From Bacteroides sp. 224 (GTDB lineage Bacteria; Bacteroidota; Bacteroidia; Bacteroidales; Bacteroidaceae): a stretch of 64,000 bases of DNA. The position numbers were made by a program, and so were the translations under genes. Positions 17,617-25,482 of the stretch are shown in pieces (within the stretch, counting starts at the first letter, position 1; the number at the start of each line of letters is the position of its first letter). The stretch spans positions 1-64,000 of the forward strand of contig NZ_QVMK01000008.1 in the NCBI RefSeq assembly GCF_010500995.1, read 5' to 3'. The notes beneath the pieces are model-generated. The model was not told where the DNA came from, ran no database searches, and saw only the letters and a program-made list of their open reading frames with translations.

Positions 17617-17715
17617 AAATAGAAAAAAAATGATGGAGGTTTATGGAATCGGTTATGAAATTGCATCTATAGGGTAAAGATCATAAATTCATGTTTTAAA
17701 TTTAAATATAATAGT

Positions 17716-19602
17716 ATGAGAACAAACAGTAAAAAAGCAATGATGCTTTTCTTATTTTCGGTAGTGATTTCATTATGTAGTGTATATGCACAAACCATGA
17801 AAGTACAGGGTATAGTAACGGATGCTAACAATGGATCGCCTTTAGTGGGATGTAATGTTACTATAGAAGGTAAATCCGGTTCAGGCACAGTTTGCGATAT
17901 AGATGGAAAGTACACCATTATGGCTGCTAAAGGGGAAATACTTCGTTTCTCGTATATAGGATATAAGCAGCAGAAAATTGAAGTAAAATCAGGTGTTTTG
18001 AATGTAGCTATGTATCCTGATGAGGCGTTGGCGCTTGAGGAGGTGATTGTTGAGGCAGGAATCATATCAAGAGATAAAGCCGGTTTTACGGGAACTGTTT
18101 CGGCTCTTTCTCAAAGAGAAGTGAAAGCAGCGAGAAAAGTTGATCTCGTGCAGGCATTGGGGCATATTGATCCAAGTTTTACTACGAACGAAGAATACAA
18201 CACCTTTAAAGAAAATCGTTTCCGAACAGCTCTCGACGAACCTTTATCTACTTTCTCCATTGATGTAGATGTAGCATCTTACAGCAATATGCGCAGATAC
18301 ATCAATCAAGGGCAAATGCCTCAGGCAGATGCCATACGTGTTGAAGAATTAATCAACTACTTCTCTTACGACTACGAAAAACCAACAGGTAAAGACCCGG
18401 TGAAAATCTCGGCAGAAGTAGGAAACTGTCCTTGGAATGAAAAGCATCGCTTAGTGCGTATCGGCTTAAAAGCCCGTGAGGTGGCGGATGATAATTTACC
18501 TGCTTCTAATTTAGTATTTTTGATTGATGTGTCGGGCTCTATGTATGGTCCTACTCGTTTGGAGCTTGTAAAATCTTCCTTAAAGTTATTGATTAATAAT
18601 CTGAGAGAAAAAGATCGGGTAGCTATTGTTGTGTATTCAGGGTCGGCAGGTGAAGTTTTACCTTCTACCTCGGGAAGCGATAAGCAAAAGATTCGGGAAG
18701 CATTGGATAAATTAACAGCAGGAGGTTCTACAGCTGGTGGGGCAGGTATTCAGTTAGCCTATAAAATTGCGAAAAAGAACTTTATTGAAAAAGGGAATAA
18801 TCGTATTATCCTTTGTTCCGATGGTGATTTTAATGTAGGAGTTTCTTCTAAAGAGGGTTTGGAAAGCCTTATTGAACAGGAAAGAAAATCAGGTGTATTT
18901 TTAACGGTGTTAGGATACGGAATGGGTAACTACAAAGATAATCGTATGCAGGTACTTGCCGAAAAAGGAAACGGAAACCATGCCTATATCGATAATATGC
19001 AGGAAGCTAATAAGGTATTAGTGAGTGAGTTTGGCGGAACAATTCACACAGTAGCCAAAGACGTAAAATTGCAAATAGAATTTAATCCTGCTTTTACCCA
19101 AGCTTACAGACTGGTGGGCTATGAAAGTCGTCTGTTAAATAAAGAAGATTTTAATGATGATACCAAAGACGCAGGCGAAATGGGAGCAGGTCATGCGGTA
19201 ACCGCCTTCTACGAAGTAGTTCCTGTAGGTGTAGAAAGTAATTTTGTAGGTAGTGTAGACGATTTAAAGTATCAAAAAACAACTAAAAAAGCCAAAGCTA
19301 CTTTCTCCGATTCCAATGAATTGTTAACCATTAAACTACGATATAAACAACCCGATGGAACTACAAGCAAGAAAATAGAACTTCCTTTAATAGATAAGGG
19401 AAAGAACAATGTATCATCCGATTTCCGCTTCGCCGCATCGGTAGCCATGTACGGACAGCTTTTAAAGAAGTCTGATTTTAAAGGCAATGTTACTTATGAA
19501 GATGTAATAGCCTTAGCCAAAACAGCTCTTAACAATGATGAGCAAGGCTATAGACGCGAATTTATACGATTGGTGGAGGCAACCAAGGGGTTGGACAAGT
19601 AA
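17716..19602 (+). CDS. VWA protein (YfbK-like) with N-terminal carboxypeptidase-regulatory domain
   Basis: 628 residues with a signal peptide ending near residue 25 (SVYAQ). Residues about 28-110 form a carboxypeptidase regulatory-like domain (VQGIVTDANNGSPLVGCNV) with a short plug-like tail (EEVIVEAGIISRDKAGFTG). It continues with a YfbK-type N-terminal part (FSIDVDVASYSNMRRYI), a von Willebrand A domain with MIDAS motif DVSGSMYG at about 271-278, and a DUF3520-like C-terminus. It is probably periplasmic and binds protein partners in a metal-dependent way. It diverges from the sigma gene with a 99-bp gap, so it is a plausible member of that regulon. Similar VWA proteins occur in many Bacteroidetes without known function. 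Confidence 0.88.
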   Translation: MRTNSKKAMMLFLFSVVISLCSVYAQTMKVQGIVTDANNGSPLVGCNVTIEGKSGSGTVCDIDGKYTIMAAKGEILRFSYIGYKQQKIEVKSGVLNVAMYPDEALALEEVIVEAGIISRDKAGFTGTVSALSQREVKAARKVDLVQALGHIDPSFTTNEEYNTFKENRFRTALDEPLSTFSIDVDVASYSNMRRYINQGQMPQADAIRVEELINYFSYDYEKPTGKDPVKISAEVGNCPWNEKHRLVRIGLKAREVADDNLPASNLVFLIDVSGSMYGPTRLELVKSSLKLLINNLREKDRVAIVVYSGSAGEVLPSTSGSDKQKIREALDKLTAGGSTAGGAGIQLAYKIAKKNFIEKGNNRIILCSDGDFNVGVSSKEGLESLIEQERKSGVFLTVLGYGMGNYKDNRMQVLAEKGNGNHAYIDNMQEANKVLVSEFGGTIHTVAKDVKLQIEFNPAFTQAYRLVGYESRLLNKEDFNDDTKDAGEMGAGHAVTAFYEVVPVGVESNFVGSVDDLKYQKTTKKAKATFSDSNELLTIKLRYKQPDGTTSKKIELPLIDKGKNNVSSDFRFAASVAMYGQLLKKSDFKGNVTYEDVIALAKTALNNDEQGYRREFIRLVEATKGLDK

Positions 19603-19653
19603 GCAAAATAAATATAATATAACATGATTTTCCTTTTGGGTTAATAATTACTC

Positions 19654-19762
19654 ACGTGGTTTTAAGAAAACAAAAAACATAGTAGCAAATGAACTTTCTT
19701 TGGAGTCTTTTTGTTATCTTAGTTCATTATAATAATCTAAACCAATAAAAATAAAACCACGT
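19654..19762 (+). promoter_or_regulatory. inverted repeat ending at the start codon of winged-helix copy B
   Basis: ACGTGGTTTTA at 19654-19664 is the exact reverse complement of TAAAACCACGT at 19752-19762, whose last base touches the ATG at 19763. A transcript reading through from the VWA gene could fold so as to bury the translation start. A transcript starting closer to the gene would lack the first arm. Confidence 0.45.
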
Positions 19763-19972
19763 ATGGTGAACAATAAGGAAACAAGTTCCGATGCCACAGC
19801 AGTGTGGAGTGTTTTAAGTGAATCGATGGCAGGAATAGCGATTCAGGAGTTATGTAATCAGTTAAAAATGACTTTTGGAGAAGTCATGAATGCCGTCAGA
19901 TGGTTAGCTAAAGACTATAATATTGGTCTACAGATGCAAAATGAACAACTTATCGTTGTTGGTGTAAAGTAA
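19763..19972 (+). CDS. small winged-helix protein (DUF2582-like), copy B
   Basis: 69 residues. VWSVLSESMAGIAIQELCNQLKMTFGEVMNAVRWLAKDY fits a helix-turn-helix with a short wing (NIGLQMQNEQLIVVG). The layout matches copy A at 15121-15357, though the two are diverged. It is probably a small regulator; partner or DNA target unknown. It follows the VWA gene by 160 bp and is closed by a terminator. Confidence 0.72.
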   Translation: MVNNKETSSDATAVWSVLSESMAGIAIQELCNQLKMTFGEVMNAVRWLAKDYNIGLQMQNEQLIVVGVK

Positions 19973-19991
19973 CTAAATTGCATAAAAAAGG

Positions 19992-20030
19992 AAGAGCTGT
20001 CGAAGAAAAACGATGGCTCTTTTTTCTTTT
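19992..20030 (+). terminator. terminator after winged-helix copy B
   Basis: An AAGAGCTGTCG / CGATGGCTCTT stem (19992-20002 and 20011-20021), fully paired if two G-T pairs are allowed, followed by a run of T. Confidence 0.75.
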
Positions 20031-20047
20031 GCCTTGTGCCATTCAAT

Positions 20048-20111
20048 TGCCACGCCTGTGGCACAGTTGTGCCACGGGCATGGCACAGTTGTGCCACAGG
20101 CATGGCACAAC
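20048..20111. repeat. array of GTGCCAC / GTGGCAC palindromic units, locus 1
   Basis: About three units of the form TTGTGCCAC(A/G)GGCATGGCACAG, each an imperfect palindrome. The same unit recurs at 56027-56113. It lies between winged-helix copy B and the LytTR regulator gene, which converge here. Confidence 0.8.
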
Positions 20112-20203
20112 TATACCGCCCAAAGATTGAAAAGTTATCTTTTGTATGTTAACGTTTTTAGTTGACTACTTTCAGTCTTATTAATAGAGTTGGTTGACTC
20201 GGT

Positions 20204-20962
20204 TTAGCCTTTAAAGAATTGCAATACCTCTTCTTTGTAGGTTGGAGATACCTCAATCTCTGTATTATCTTCCAGTACTACATAACCTCCGGAGTTCTTG
20301 TGGTAGGCTTTTACATAGTGAAAATTGATAATGTGCGATTTGTGTACCCGGATAAAAGGATAGGGGAGTATTTCATGGAAATGCTTCAGAAACCGGCAAA
20401 CCATTTTCTTTGTTTTGTTTTTCAGATAGATGTCTGTGAAATTTCCATTGCCCTGAAGTCGGATAATCTCTTCCATCTTTACTACTTCAAAGCCTTCGAG
20501 AGTAGGTAAAATAACCTGTTGTTTTTCAGCTCTGGGTTCTTTGAAATTCTCAATAATCACTTTATTCCGATTAAAGATTTCTTGTTTGAGAATATCTTGT
20601 TGCACTTTATTGACTGCAAGAATTAACTCCTCTATGCTAACAGGCTTTAGGAGGTAATAAGCTGCACTCTGGTTCAGAGCACGCAGCGAATATTCGGAAA
20701 AGGCCGTAACGAAGATTGTTTCAAAGTAAAGGTCTTTGCACCCTTCCAATACATCGAATGCATTACCAAACGGCATTTCCACATCCAGAAATACCAATTG
20801 AGGCTGTAAATCATGTAGTAAAGGAATGGCTTCTTTGCAGTTTTGTGCCTCTCCAATAAGTTCTATTTGAGGACAATATTTGGCAAGGTAGTTTTTTAAG
20901 GCCTCGCGTGCTGCCTGTTCATCTTCAACGATGACGCTTCTTATTTTTTGTAGGGTGTTCAT
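20204..20962 (-). CDS. LytTR-family response regulator
   Basis: 252 residues. The receiver domain (about 8-125) has the acidic pair VEDEQ at 12-16, the phospho-acceptor Asp60 in LVFLDVEMP and the conserved Lys in YYLLKPVS. The C-terminal LytTR DNA-binding domain (about 150-250) contains LQGNGNFTDIYL, FIRVHKSHIINFHYV and the final SPTYKEEVLQFF. It is a transcription regulator activated by phosphorylation. The likely partner is the LytS-type kinase at 22047-23852, upstream in the same direction, but 1.1 kb of REP and transposase sequence separates them. No TAnnTTTG box is evident directly upstream, so it may depend on read-through. Confidence 0.92.
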   Translation of the reverse strand: MNTLQKIRSVIVEDEQAAREALKNYLAKYCPQIELIGEAQNCKEAIPLLHDLQPQLVFLDVEMPFGNAFDVLEGCKDLYFETIFVTAFSEYSLRALNQSAAYYLLKPVSIEELILAVNKVQQDILKQEIFNRNKVIIENFKEPRAEKQQVILPTLEGFEVVKMEEIIRLQGNGNFTDIYLKNKTKKMVCRFLKHFHEILPYPFIRVHKSHIINFHYVKAYHKNSGGYVVLEDNTEIEVSPTYKEEVLQFFKG

Positions 20963-21037
20963 TTCTCTATATTATAAACAAAACTTGTAGATTAAAAATG
21001 TAAACAAAAAACTTATGAACTTAAATAGTCCACAACA

Positions 21038-21138
21038 TCGACCCGAAGGGTCAACTTAAAACAGCCCGGGGTAAAGTGAGCGTAGCGAACGGCACCCCGG
21101 GTTACAAGATGCAACCAACCGGCGTCCCAACGGGACAG
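21038..21138 (+). repeat. REP-like element 1
   Basis: Three nested small hairpins in a row: GACCCGAAGGGTC, then CCCGGGGT paired with ACCCCGGG (about 21064-21101) around a conserved GAGCGTAGCGAACGG loop, then GTCCCAACGGGAC. The same module recurs inverted at 21684-21790 and direct at 21895-21992. Confidence 0.85.
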
Positions 21139-21149
21139 TTCAATAATCC

Positions 21150-21608
21150 TCAATCCTCCCAAATATATTCCTCATTATACTCTATATTATACTCTTTTAA
21201 AAATAGCAAATACTCTTCTTTAAAAGAAGTTCTTTTATGATGCTCTTCCTGCCCCTGAATGTATTTTACTGTTTTTTCATATAAAGAAGGACTTACCGAA
21301 AAAGCTCCATATCCTGTTTGCCACGAAAAGTTTATGTAGTAAGAATCTAAACTTTTAATCCATCTGCTGCTATGTCGTTTTATATCCTTTGTCAGTTGTG
21401 AAATAGATAGATTCTTAGATACATTGCAAAAAATATGAATATGATTCTCTGTACCATTAATTAATATGGGTGTAGAATCCAGTTCTTTAATGATTCGTCC
21501 AATATAGGCATAAAGTTTTGTCTTATCTTCGTTTCTGATAGGAGTGTGTGAACTATTCTTGATGTGGAATATAAGATGAGTATATTGTTTTGAAAGAGAT
21601 TGTCCCAT
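21150..21608 (-). CDS. REP-associated tyrosine transposase (IS200/Y1-like)
   Basis: 152 residues with a Y1 single-strand transposase fold. The HUH metal motif is in ENHIHIFCNV near residue 57, the GYGAFSVS segment follows near residue 99, and the candidate nucleophile Tyr is in VKYIQGQEEHHK near residue 115. Flanking REP-like hairpins on both sides and no partner tnpB make this a RAYT rather than a full IS. RAYTs are thought to cut and move REP sequences. It lies in the middle of a kinase/regulator pair and has its own TACATTTG box (21638-21645, minus strand). All key residues seem present, so it may be active. Confidence 0.85.
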   Translation of the reverse strand: MGQSLSKQYTHLIFHIKNSSHTPIRNEDKTKLYAYIGRIIKELDSTPILINGTENHIHIFCNVSKNLSISQLTKDIKRHSSRWIKSLDSYYINFSWQTGYGAFSVSPSLYEKTVKYIQGQEEHHKRTSFKEEYLLFLKEYNIEYNEEYIWED

Positions 21609-21637
21609 AAGATTGTGTTCTGGTAGTTGGTATTATG

Positions 21638-21645
21638 CAAATGTA
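21638..21645 (-). promoter_or_regulatory. -7 box for the RAYT gene
   Basis: The minus strand reads TACATTTG, 30 bp upstream of the RAYT start. Confidence 0.45.
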
Positions 21646-21683
21646 ATAGAAAAAATGTAATTATTGGGTTGTTGAGGGATTAA

Positions 21684-21790
21684 GCTGTCCCGTTGGGACG
21701 CGGGTTGGTGGCCTCCTATAACCCGGGGTGCCGTTCGCTACACTCACTTTACCCCGGGCTGTTTTAAGCTGACCCTTCGGGTCGATATTG
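21684..21790 (-). repeat. REP-like element 2 (inverted)
   Basis: The reverse complement of element 1, with all three hairpins kept: GTCCCGTTGGGAC, ACCCGGGG / ACCCCGGG and GACCCTTCGGGTC. Elements 1 and 2 thus face each other around the RAYT gene. Confidence 0.85.
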
Positions 21791-21894
21791 TGAACTATTT
21801 GAATTTATTAGTTTTGAGTATAGTGTTATCATGTTTCATCTTAATTTAAAAAACTATCCAATATTAATCAAAAAACGATCAATAATCTCTCTCT

Positions 21895-21992
21895 CGTCCC
21901 AACGGGACATTTTAAAGCAGCCCGGGGTAAAGTGAGCATAGCGAACGGCACCCTGGGTTACAAGACACCATTAACCGGCGTCCCGAAGGGAC
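21895..21992 (+). repeat. REP-like element 3
   Basis: A direct copy of the module with some change: the first hairpin is GTCCCAACGGGAC rather than GACCCGAAGGGTC, the big stem has one substitution (ACCCTGGG), and the last hairpin is GTCCCGAAGGGAC. It ends close to the 3' end of the kinase gene. Confidence 0.82.
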
Positions 21993-22046
21993 AACTCAAT
22001 AATCCTCTCTCCTCCCCAATATTCATCATTACAATAATATACTTTT

Positions 22047-23852
22047 TTAAAATAAATTTGAAATCGGAAATTCCAACGTCACCACTACACCGCTTTCCGC
22101 TCCTTCTTTTTCCTCAATTCGGAGAGAAATGTGGGTGTGATAGAGTTTATTTAACAGCTCAATACGTTCGTATGTATTGATTAATCCCCTTGAATGATGC
22201 TGCTTTTGATGTTGAGTTTTTAGTTCTTTACTCTTTTTCAGTCCAATACCATTATCCTCAATACGGATATGGAGATTATTGCCCTTTTGCTGAATATCCA
22301 ACAATAAAAAACCGGCTTCCTCTTTATAACGAAGCCCGTGCCAGATTGCATTTTCCAGTTGAGGCTGAATAACCATATTTGGAATATACACAGCATCGGC
22401 ATCCAAAGATTCATCGATGATAATCTGATAAGTAAATTTATCTCTGAACCGAATATGTTCCAGTTCCAGATACTCTTTCATCTGTTCTATTTCGGTGCTG
22501 AGCGAAATAAAATCCTTGTTGGAATTTTCCATGACGTTGCGCATCAATCTGGAGTAAGAAGAAAGATACTTATTGGCTTCCAGTTCGTTGCTTTGTGCTA
22601 TAAACTGATTTACACTATTCAAGCTATTGAAAATGAAATGCGGATTCATTTCCCTCCTTAGAGATTGAAGCGCAATCTTTTTATTTTTATGACTGATGGT
22701 ATATAAAGAACGCGCAATAAAAATGGTAAAAATCAGAATAAGAGTAATAGAGCCTAACAATACGTAATTAAAACGATTCTTTTTGCTAATTAACTCATCT
22801 TTTAAAACACGCTCTTTCTCAAGCTGCGCAATTTTGTCTTCATGCTCCTGAAAGAATTTCTGATCTATAAGCGTGCTGTCCGATTTAATCAGTGTATCTA
22901 ATTTCTCTATAAAGTTGGCGTATGCAAGCAGCGCTTGAGTATTGTTTTTTGATTTCCGGTATTGAGAAACAAGTTCTTCCAACGTTTTTTTTGCTTCCAT
23001 GGTTTGCCCACTATGAATGGCTAATTCGTATGCTTCCTGAAGTGCGGAGATTGCCTTCTCTGAGTTATTGACTTCCAAATAATTGGTTGAAAGATTGCGC
23101 AACTGCTTAACTTCCAGCTCCGGATTGCTTATCTTTTTGGTTTCTTCCACTAAAGCTTCATTAATGGCTATAGCCTTTTCGTACTGTTCATCTTCCAGGT
23201 AAGTCTGGGCAATATCCTGTTTAATTTTAACGGCTTCTTCCGATTGTTCCGACACATTATCCAATGCGCTCACTAAGTTATCAATGGCTCCCTCTTTATC
23301 TTTCATCTCCAATTTTACTTCTGCCATTTGTCGGTAAGCATTGGCAGCCTCTTTTTGATTATTGGAAAGATTGGAGATGTCAATATTCCTTTGAATGTAG
23401 GTAGACTGTATTTCCGGGTTCAAGCGATTCTTTAAGCGGCTTGCATCATTCAGGTTCATTTCTTCGAACTCTTTCTTTTTAGTTGTTTTTGCAGCCAGAT
23501 TATAATTTTCGATAGCAAGATCGGATTTGGATTGTAGTTCTTGTACTCGCGCTATTTCCCGATAAGCATTGGCAAGTGCTTCTTTATCTTTTCCCTTTTG
23601 ATAAGAAGAGATAGCTTGCGAAAGATAGTTCTCGGCTTTGGCGTATTCTTGTTTAAGGCTTAATTCATTGGCAAGAACCATATAATCGGCAGCAATCTCA
23701 CCTGCCGACTTGCTTGTTTCCAAACTCTTTTTCAATTTGGAAGCAGCTTTGCTTGTACTATTCTGTCGGGAATATTGATATAAGCTGTCTTGTCCGCAGA
23801 CGATGACCGACGGAAAAAGAAATGCAATGATAAGAAGCTTTTTTAATAACAT
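22047..23852 (-). CDS. LytS-type sensor histidine kinase with TPR sensor
   Basis: 601 residues from the ATG at 23852, which gives a signal peptide (MLLKKLLIIAFLFPSVIVCG); the frame is open 13 codons further up. Periplasmic TPR repeats cover roughly residues 40-330, with a membrane segment near 365-387 (YVLLGSITLILIFTIF). The His_kinase domain follows, with the phospho-acceptor His in REMNPHFIFNSLNSVNQFI. The ATPase domain has QPQLENAIWHGL and the G box EDNGIGLK. It likely phosphorylates the LytTR regulator at 20204-20962. The signal sensed is unknown; TPR sensors usually bind proteins or peptides. Confidence 0.9.
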   Translation of the reverse strand: MLLKKLLIIAFLFPSVIVCGQDSLYQYSRQNSTSKAASKLKKSLETSKSAGEIAADYMVLANELSLKQEYAKAENYLSQAISSYQKGKDKEALANAYREIARVQELQSKSDLAIENYNLAAKTTKKKEFEEMNLNDASRLKNRLNPEIQSTYIQRNIDISNLSNNQKEAANAYRQMAEVKLEMKDKEGAIDNLVSALDNVSEQSEEAVKIKQDIAQTYLEDEQYEKAIAINEALVEETKKISNPELEVKQLRNLSTNYLEVNNSEKAISALQEAYELAIHSGQTMEAKKTLEELVSQYRKSKNNTQALLAYANFIEKLDTLIKSDSTLIDQKFFQEHEDKIAQLEKERVLKDELISKKNRFNYVLLGSITLILIFTIFIARSLYTISHKNKKIALQSLRREMNPHFIFNSLNSVNQFIAQSNELEANKYLSSYSRLMRNVMENSNKDFISLSTEIEQMKEYLELEHIRFRDKFTYQIIIDESLDADAVYIPNMVIQPQLENAIWHGLRYKEEAGFLLLDIQQKGNNLHIRIEDNGIGLKKSKELKTQHQKQHHSRGLINTYERIELLNKLYHTHISLRIEEKEGAESGVVVTLEFPISNLF

Positions 23853-23972
23853 ATTTCTCCTGTTCTGTTCTTCCTTGCAAAGAAAATACATTTAAAACAT
23901 TTAGTTCTTATGTTTCACCAATTAAAAACAGGGTTTCACCCGTTATGCTTCATTTCTCAATTTCGGATCTTC

Positions 23973-23980
23973 TACTTTTG
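23973..23980 (+). promoter_or_regulatory. -7 box for the VWA lipoprotein gene
   Basis: TACTTTTG, 30 bp upstream of the start at 24011. Confidence 0.45.
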
Positions 23981-24010
23981 GAGCATAAATTAATTAAATA
24001 ACGAAGAAAT

Positions 24011-25189
24011 ATGAAACATTTTATTCTACTAACTGTCATTTCAATGACTCTGATTTTTTCAACGATGGCTTGCAATGTAAAGGCCAAAAATCATTCGGAT
24101 GCAATCACCATTCAAACAGAGAAAACCGATGAGGAATTCAGTAAAGAAGCGAAGATACAATTAGCTATTCTGTTAGATACTTCAAGTAGTATGGACGGAT
24201 TAATAAATCAGGCCAAGGCTCGCTTATGGAATATTGTCAATACGCTGACTACCCTGAAGTATAAAGGAAAAACACCCGAAATAGAGATTGCTCTATATGA
24301 ATATGGCAACAGTGGAATTCCTCAATCGAAAAATTTTATCCGGCAAGTAACGCCTTTAACGAGCGATTTAGATTTAATCTCCGAAAAACTATTTGCTTTA
24401 ACTACCAATGGAGGTTCCGAATATTGTGGCGCTGTGATATCCGAAGCAGTTCAATCATTAGAGTGGGGTAGGCGCGAAGCCGACATGAAACTGATTTATA
24501 TTGCAGGAAACGAGCCGTTTACACAAGGCCCTGTCAATTACAAAAAGGCAGTTGCAAAAGCTTTGGATAATGAAGTATATGTAAATACTATTCTTTGCGG
24601 AGATTGGGGCGATAAAGCTTGGCAGGATGCAGCAGTAATAGGAAAAGGGAAGTATTTTACAATAGACCATAATGCCGCTGTCCGTCATTACGATACTCCT
24701 TATGATGATCAAATCAGTGAATGTAACAAGCAATTAAATGCTACTTATGTAGGTTATGGCCATGTTGGAACAGCTAAAAAACAAAGTCAGGCCGTTCAGG
24801 ATGAGAATGCTATGCAGGTTTCTTCTTCCAATTATGCAGAACGTGCGGTAAGTAAAACCAAGAAAGCATACAATAACAGTTCTTGGGATTTGGTAGACAA
24901 GGTGAAGGAAGATAAAGAAGTGATTAATAAATTGCAGCAAACCGATCTGCCTAAGGAGTTGCAGGGAAAATCAAAAGAAGAAATTGTTGCTTTTGTTGCC
25001 GAAAAGGATAAACAAAGAAAGGCTATTCAAGAGGAAATCTCCGCATTGGCTATTAAAAGACAGGCATATATTGATGAACAAATGAAAAAGGATGCCGATA
25101 ATAAAGGAGATGACTTGGGAGAGGCTATTAACTTGTCTGTCTGTGAGTTAGCTGTAAAGAAAGGCTATGTGGCAGAGAATAATAAATAA
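24011..25189 (+). CDS. VWA-domain lipoprotein
   Basis: 392 residues. The signal has a lipobox ending at Cys21 (FSTMAC). A von Willebrand A domain runs from about residue 46 to 230, with MIDAS motif DTSSSMDG near 56-63 and a downstream ALTTNGGSEYCG loop. The rest is helical and charged (KSKEEIVAFVAEKDKQRKAI), possibly a coiled coil. It is probably an envelope protein that binds a partner through the metal site. It is distinct from the YfbK-like VWA protein at 17716. No neighbour clarifies its job. Confidence 0.82.
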   Translation: MKHFILLTVISMTLIFSTMACNVKAKNHSDAITIQTEKTDEEFSKEAKIQLAILLDTSSSMDGLINQAKARLWNIVNTLTTLKYKGKTPEIEIALYEYGNSGIPQSKNFIRQVTPLTSDLDLISEKLFALTTNGGSEYCGAVISEAVQSLEWGRREADMKLIYIAGNEPFTQGPVNYKKAVAKALDNEVYVNTILCGDWGDKAWQDAAVIGKGKYFTIDHNAAVRHYDTPYDDQISECNKQLNATYVGYGHVGTAKKQSQAVQDENAMQVSSSNYAERAVSKTKKAYNNSSWDLVDKVKEDKEVINKLQQTDLPKELQGKSKEEIVAFVAEKDKQRKAIQEEISALAIKRQAYIDEQMKKDADNKGDDLGEAINLSVCELAVKKGYVAENNK

Positions 25190-25229
25190 AGTTCTTTGCA
25201 GGAAGCAGAGAAAAGACAAAATCATTGAC

Positions 25230-25237
25230 TAACTTTG
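25230..25237 (+). promoter_or_regulatory. -7 box upstream of the MGMT/ATL remnant
   Basis: TAACTTTG matches TAnnTTTG, 39 bp before the remnant's start codon. It suggests the decayed gene once had, and may still have, transcription, which would also reach the HAD gene. Confidence 0.4.
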
Positions 25238-25276
25238 TACCAGTTTTTACTTGATCATGAAAAAGATTGATTTATA

Positions 25277-25466
25277 ATGGTACTCGCCACAAATGAGGAT
25301 TTCTATCGGCAGGTATATCAGGTTATGGGTAGCAAATTCGCAAGGACGCTTGGCGCCGGGATGGGCAGAACAGAAATCGCTTTTGGAAGCAGAGGGAGTT
25401 ATATTCAAAAGTAATGGTGATGTAAATATGAAAAAGAGTCGTTGGGAATGGGAAAACGTTTCCTGA
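25277..25466 (+). pseudogene. decayed MGMT/ATL-like (alkyltransferase-like) gene
   Basis: The first frame reads MVLATNEDFYRQVYQV, like the N-terminus of alkyltransferase-like proteins. After about 16 codons the homology jumps to another frame, which reads NSQGRLAPGWAEQK, then SLLEAEGVIFKSNG, and ends SRWEWENVS with TGA at 25464. That is the C-terminal part of the same family. The central part with the DNA-binding helix and the PCHR-type active site is missing, so an internal deletion with a frame change explains it. The family recognises O6-alkylguanine in DNA. Read directly from translation of two frames; family assignment by pattern. Confidence 0.7.
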
Positions 25467-25482
25467 CATAAAAACAGGTATT

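Noticed and set aside
20048-20111. Possible CRISPR array
   Set aside because: Units are palindromic, nearly contiguous and have no unique spacers of constant length; no cas genes in the window. The same holds for the other arrays.
21150-21608. Complete IS200/IS605 insertion sequence
   Set aside because: No tnpB partner and the flanks are REP-like modules in opposite orientation, which fits a RAYT better.
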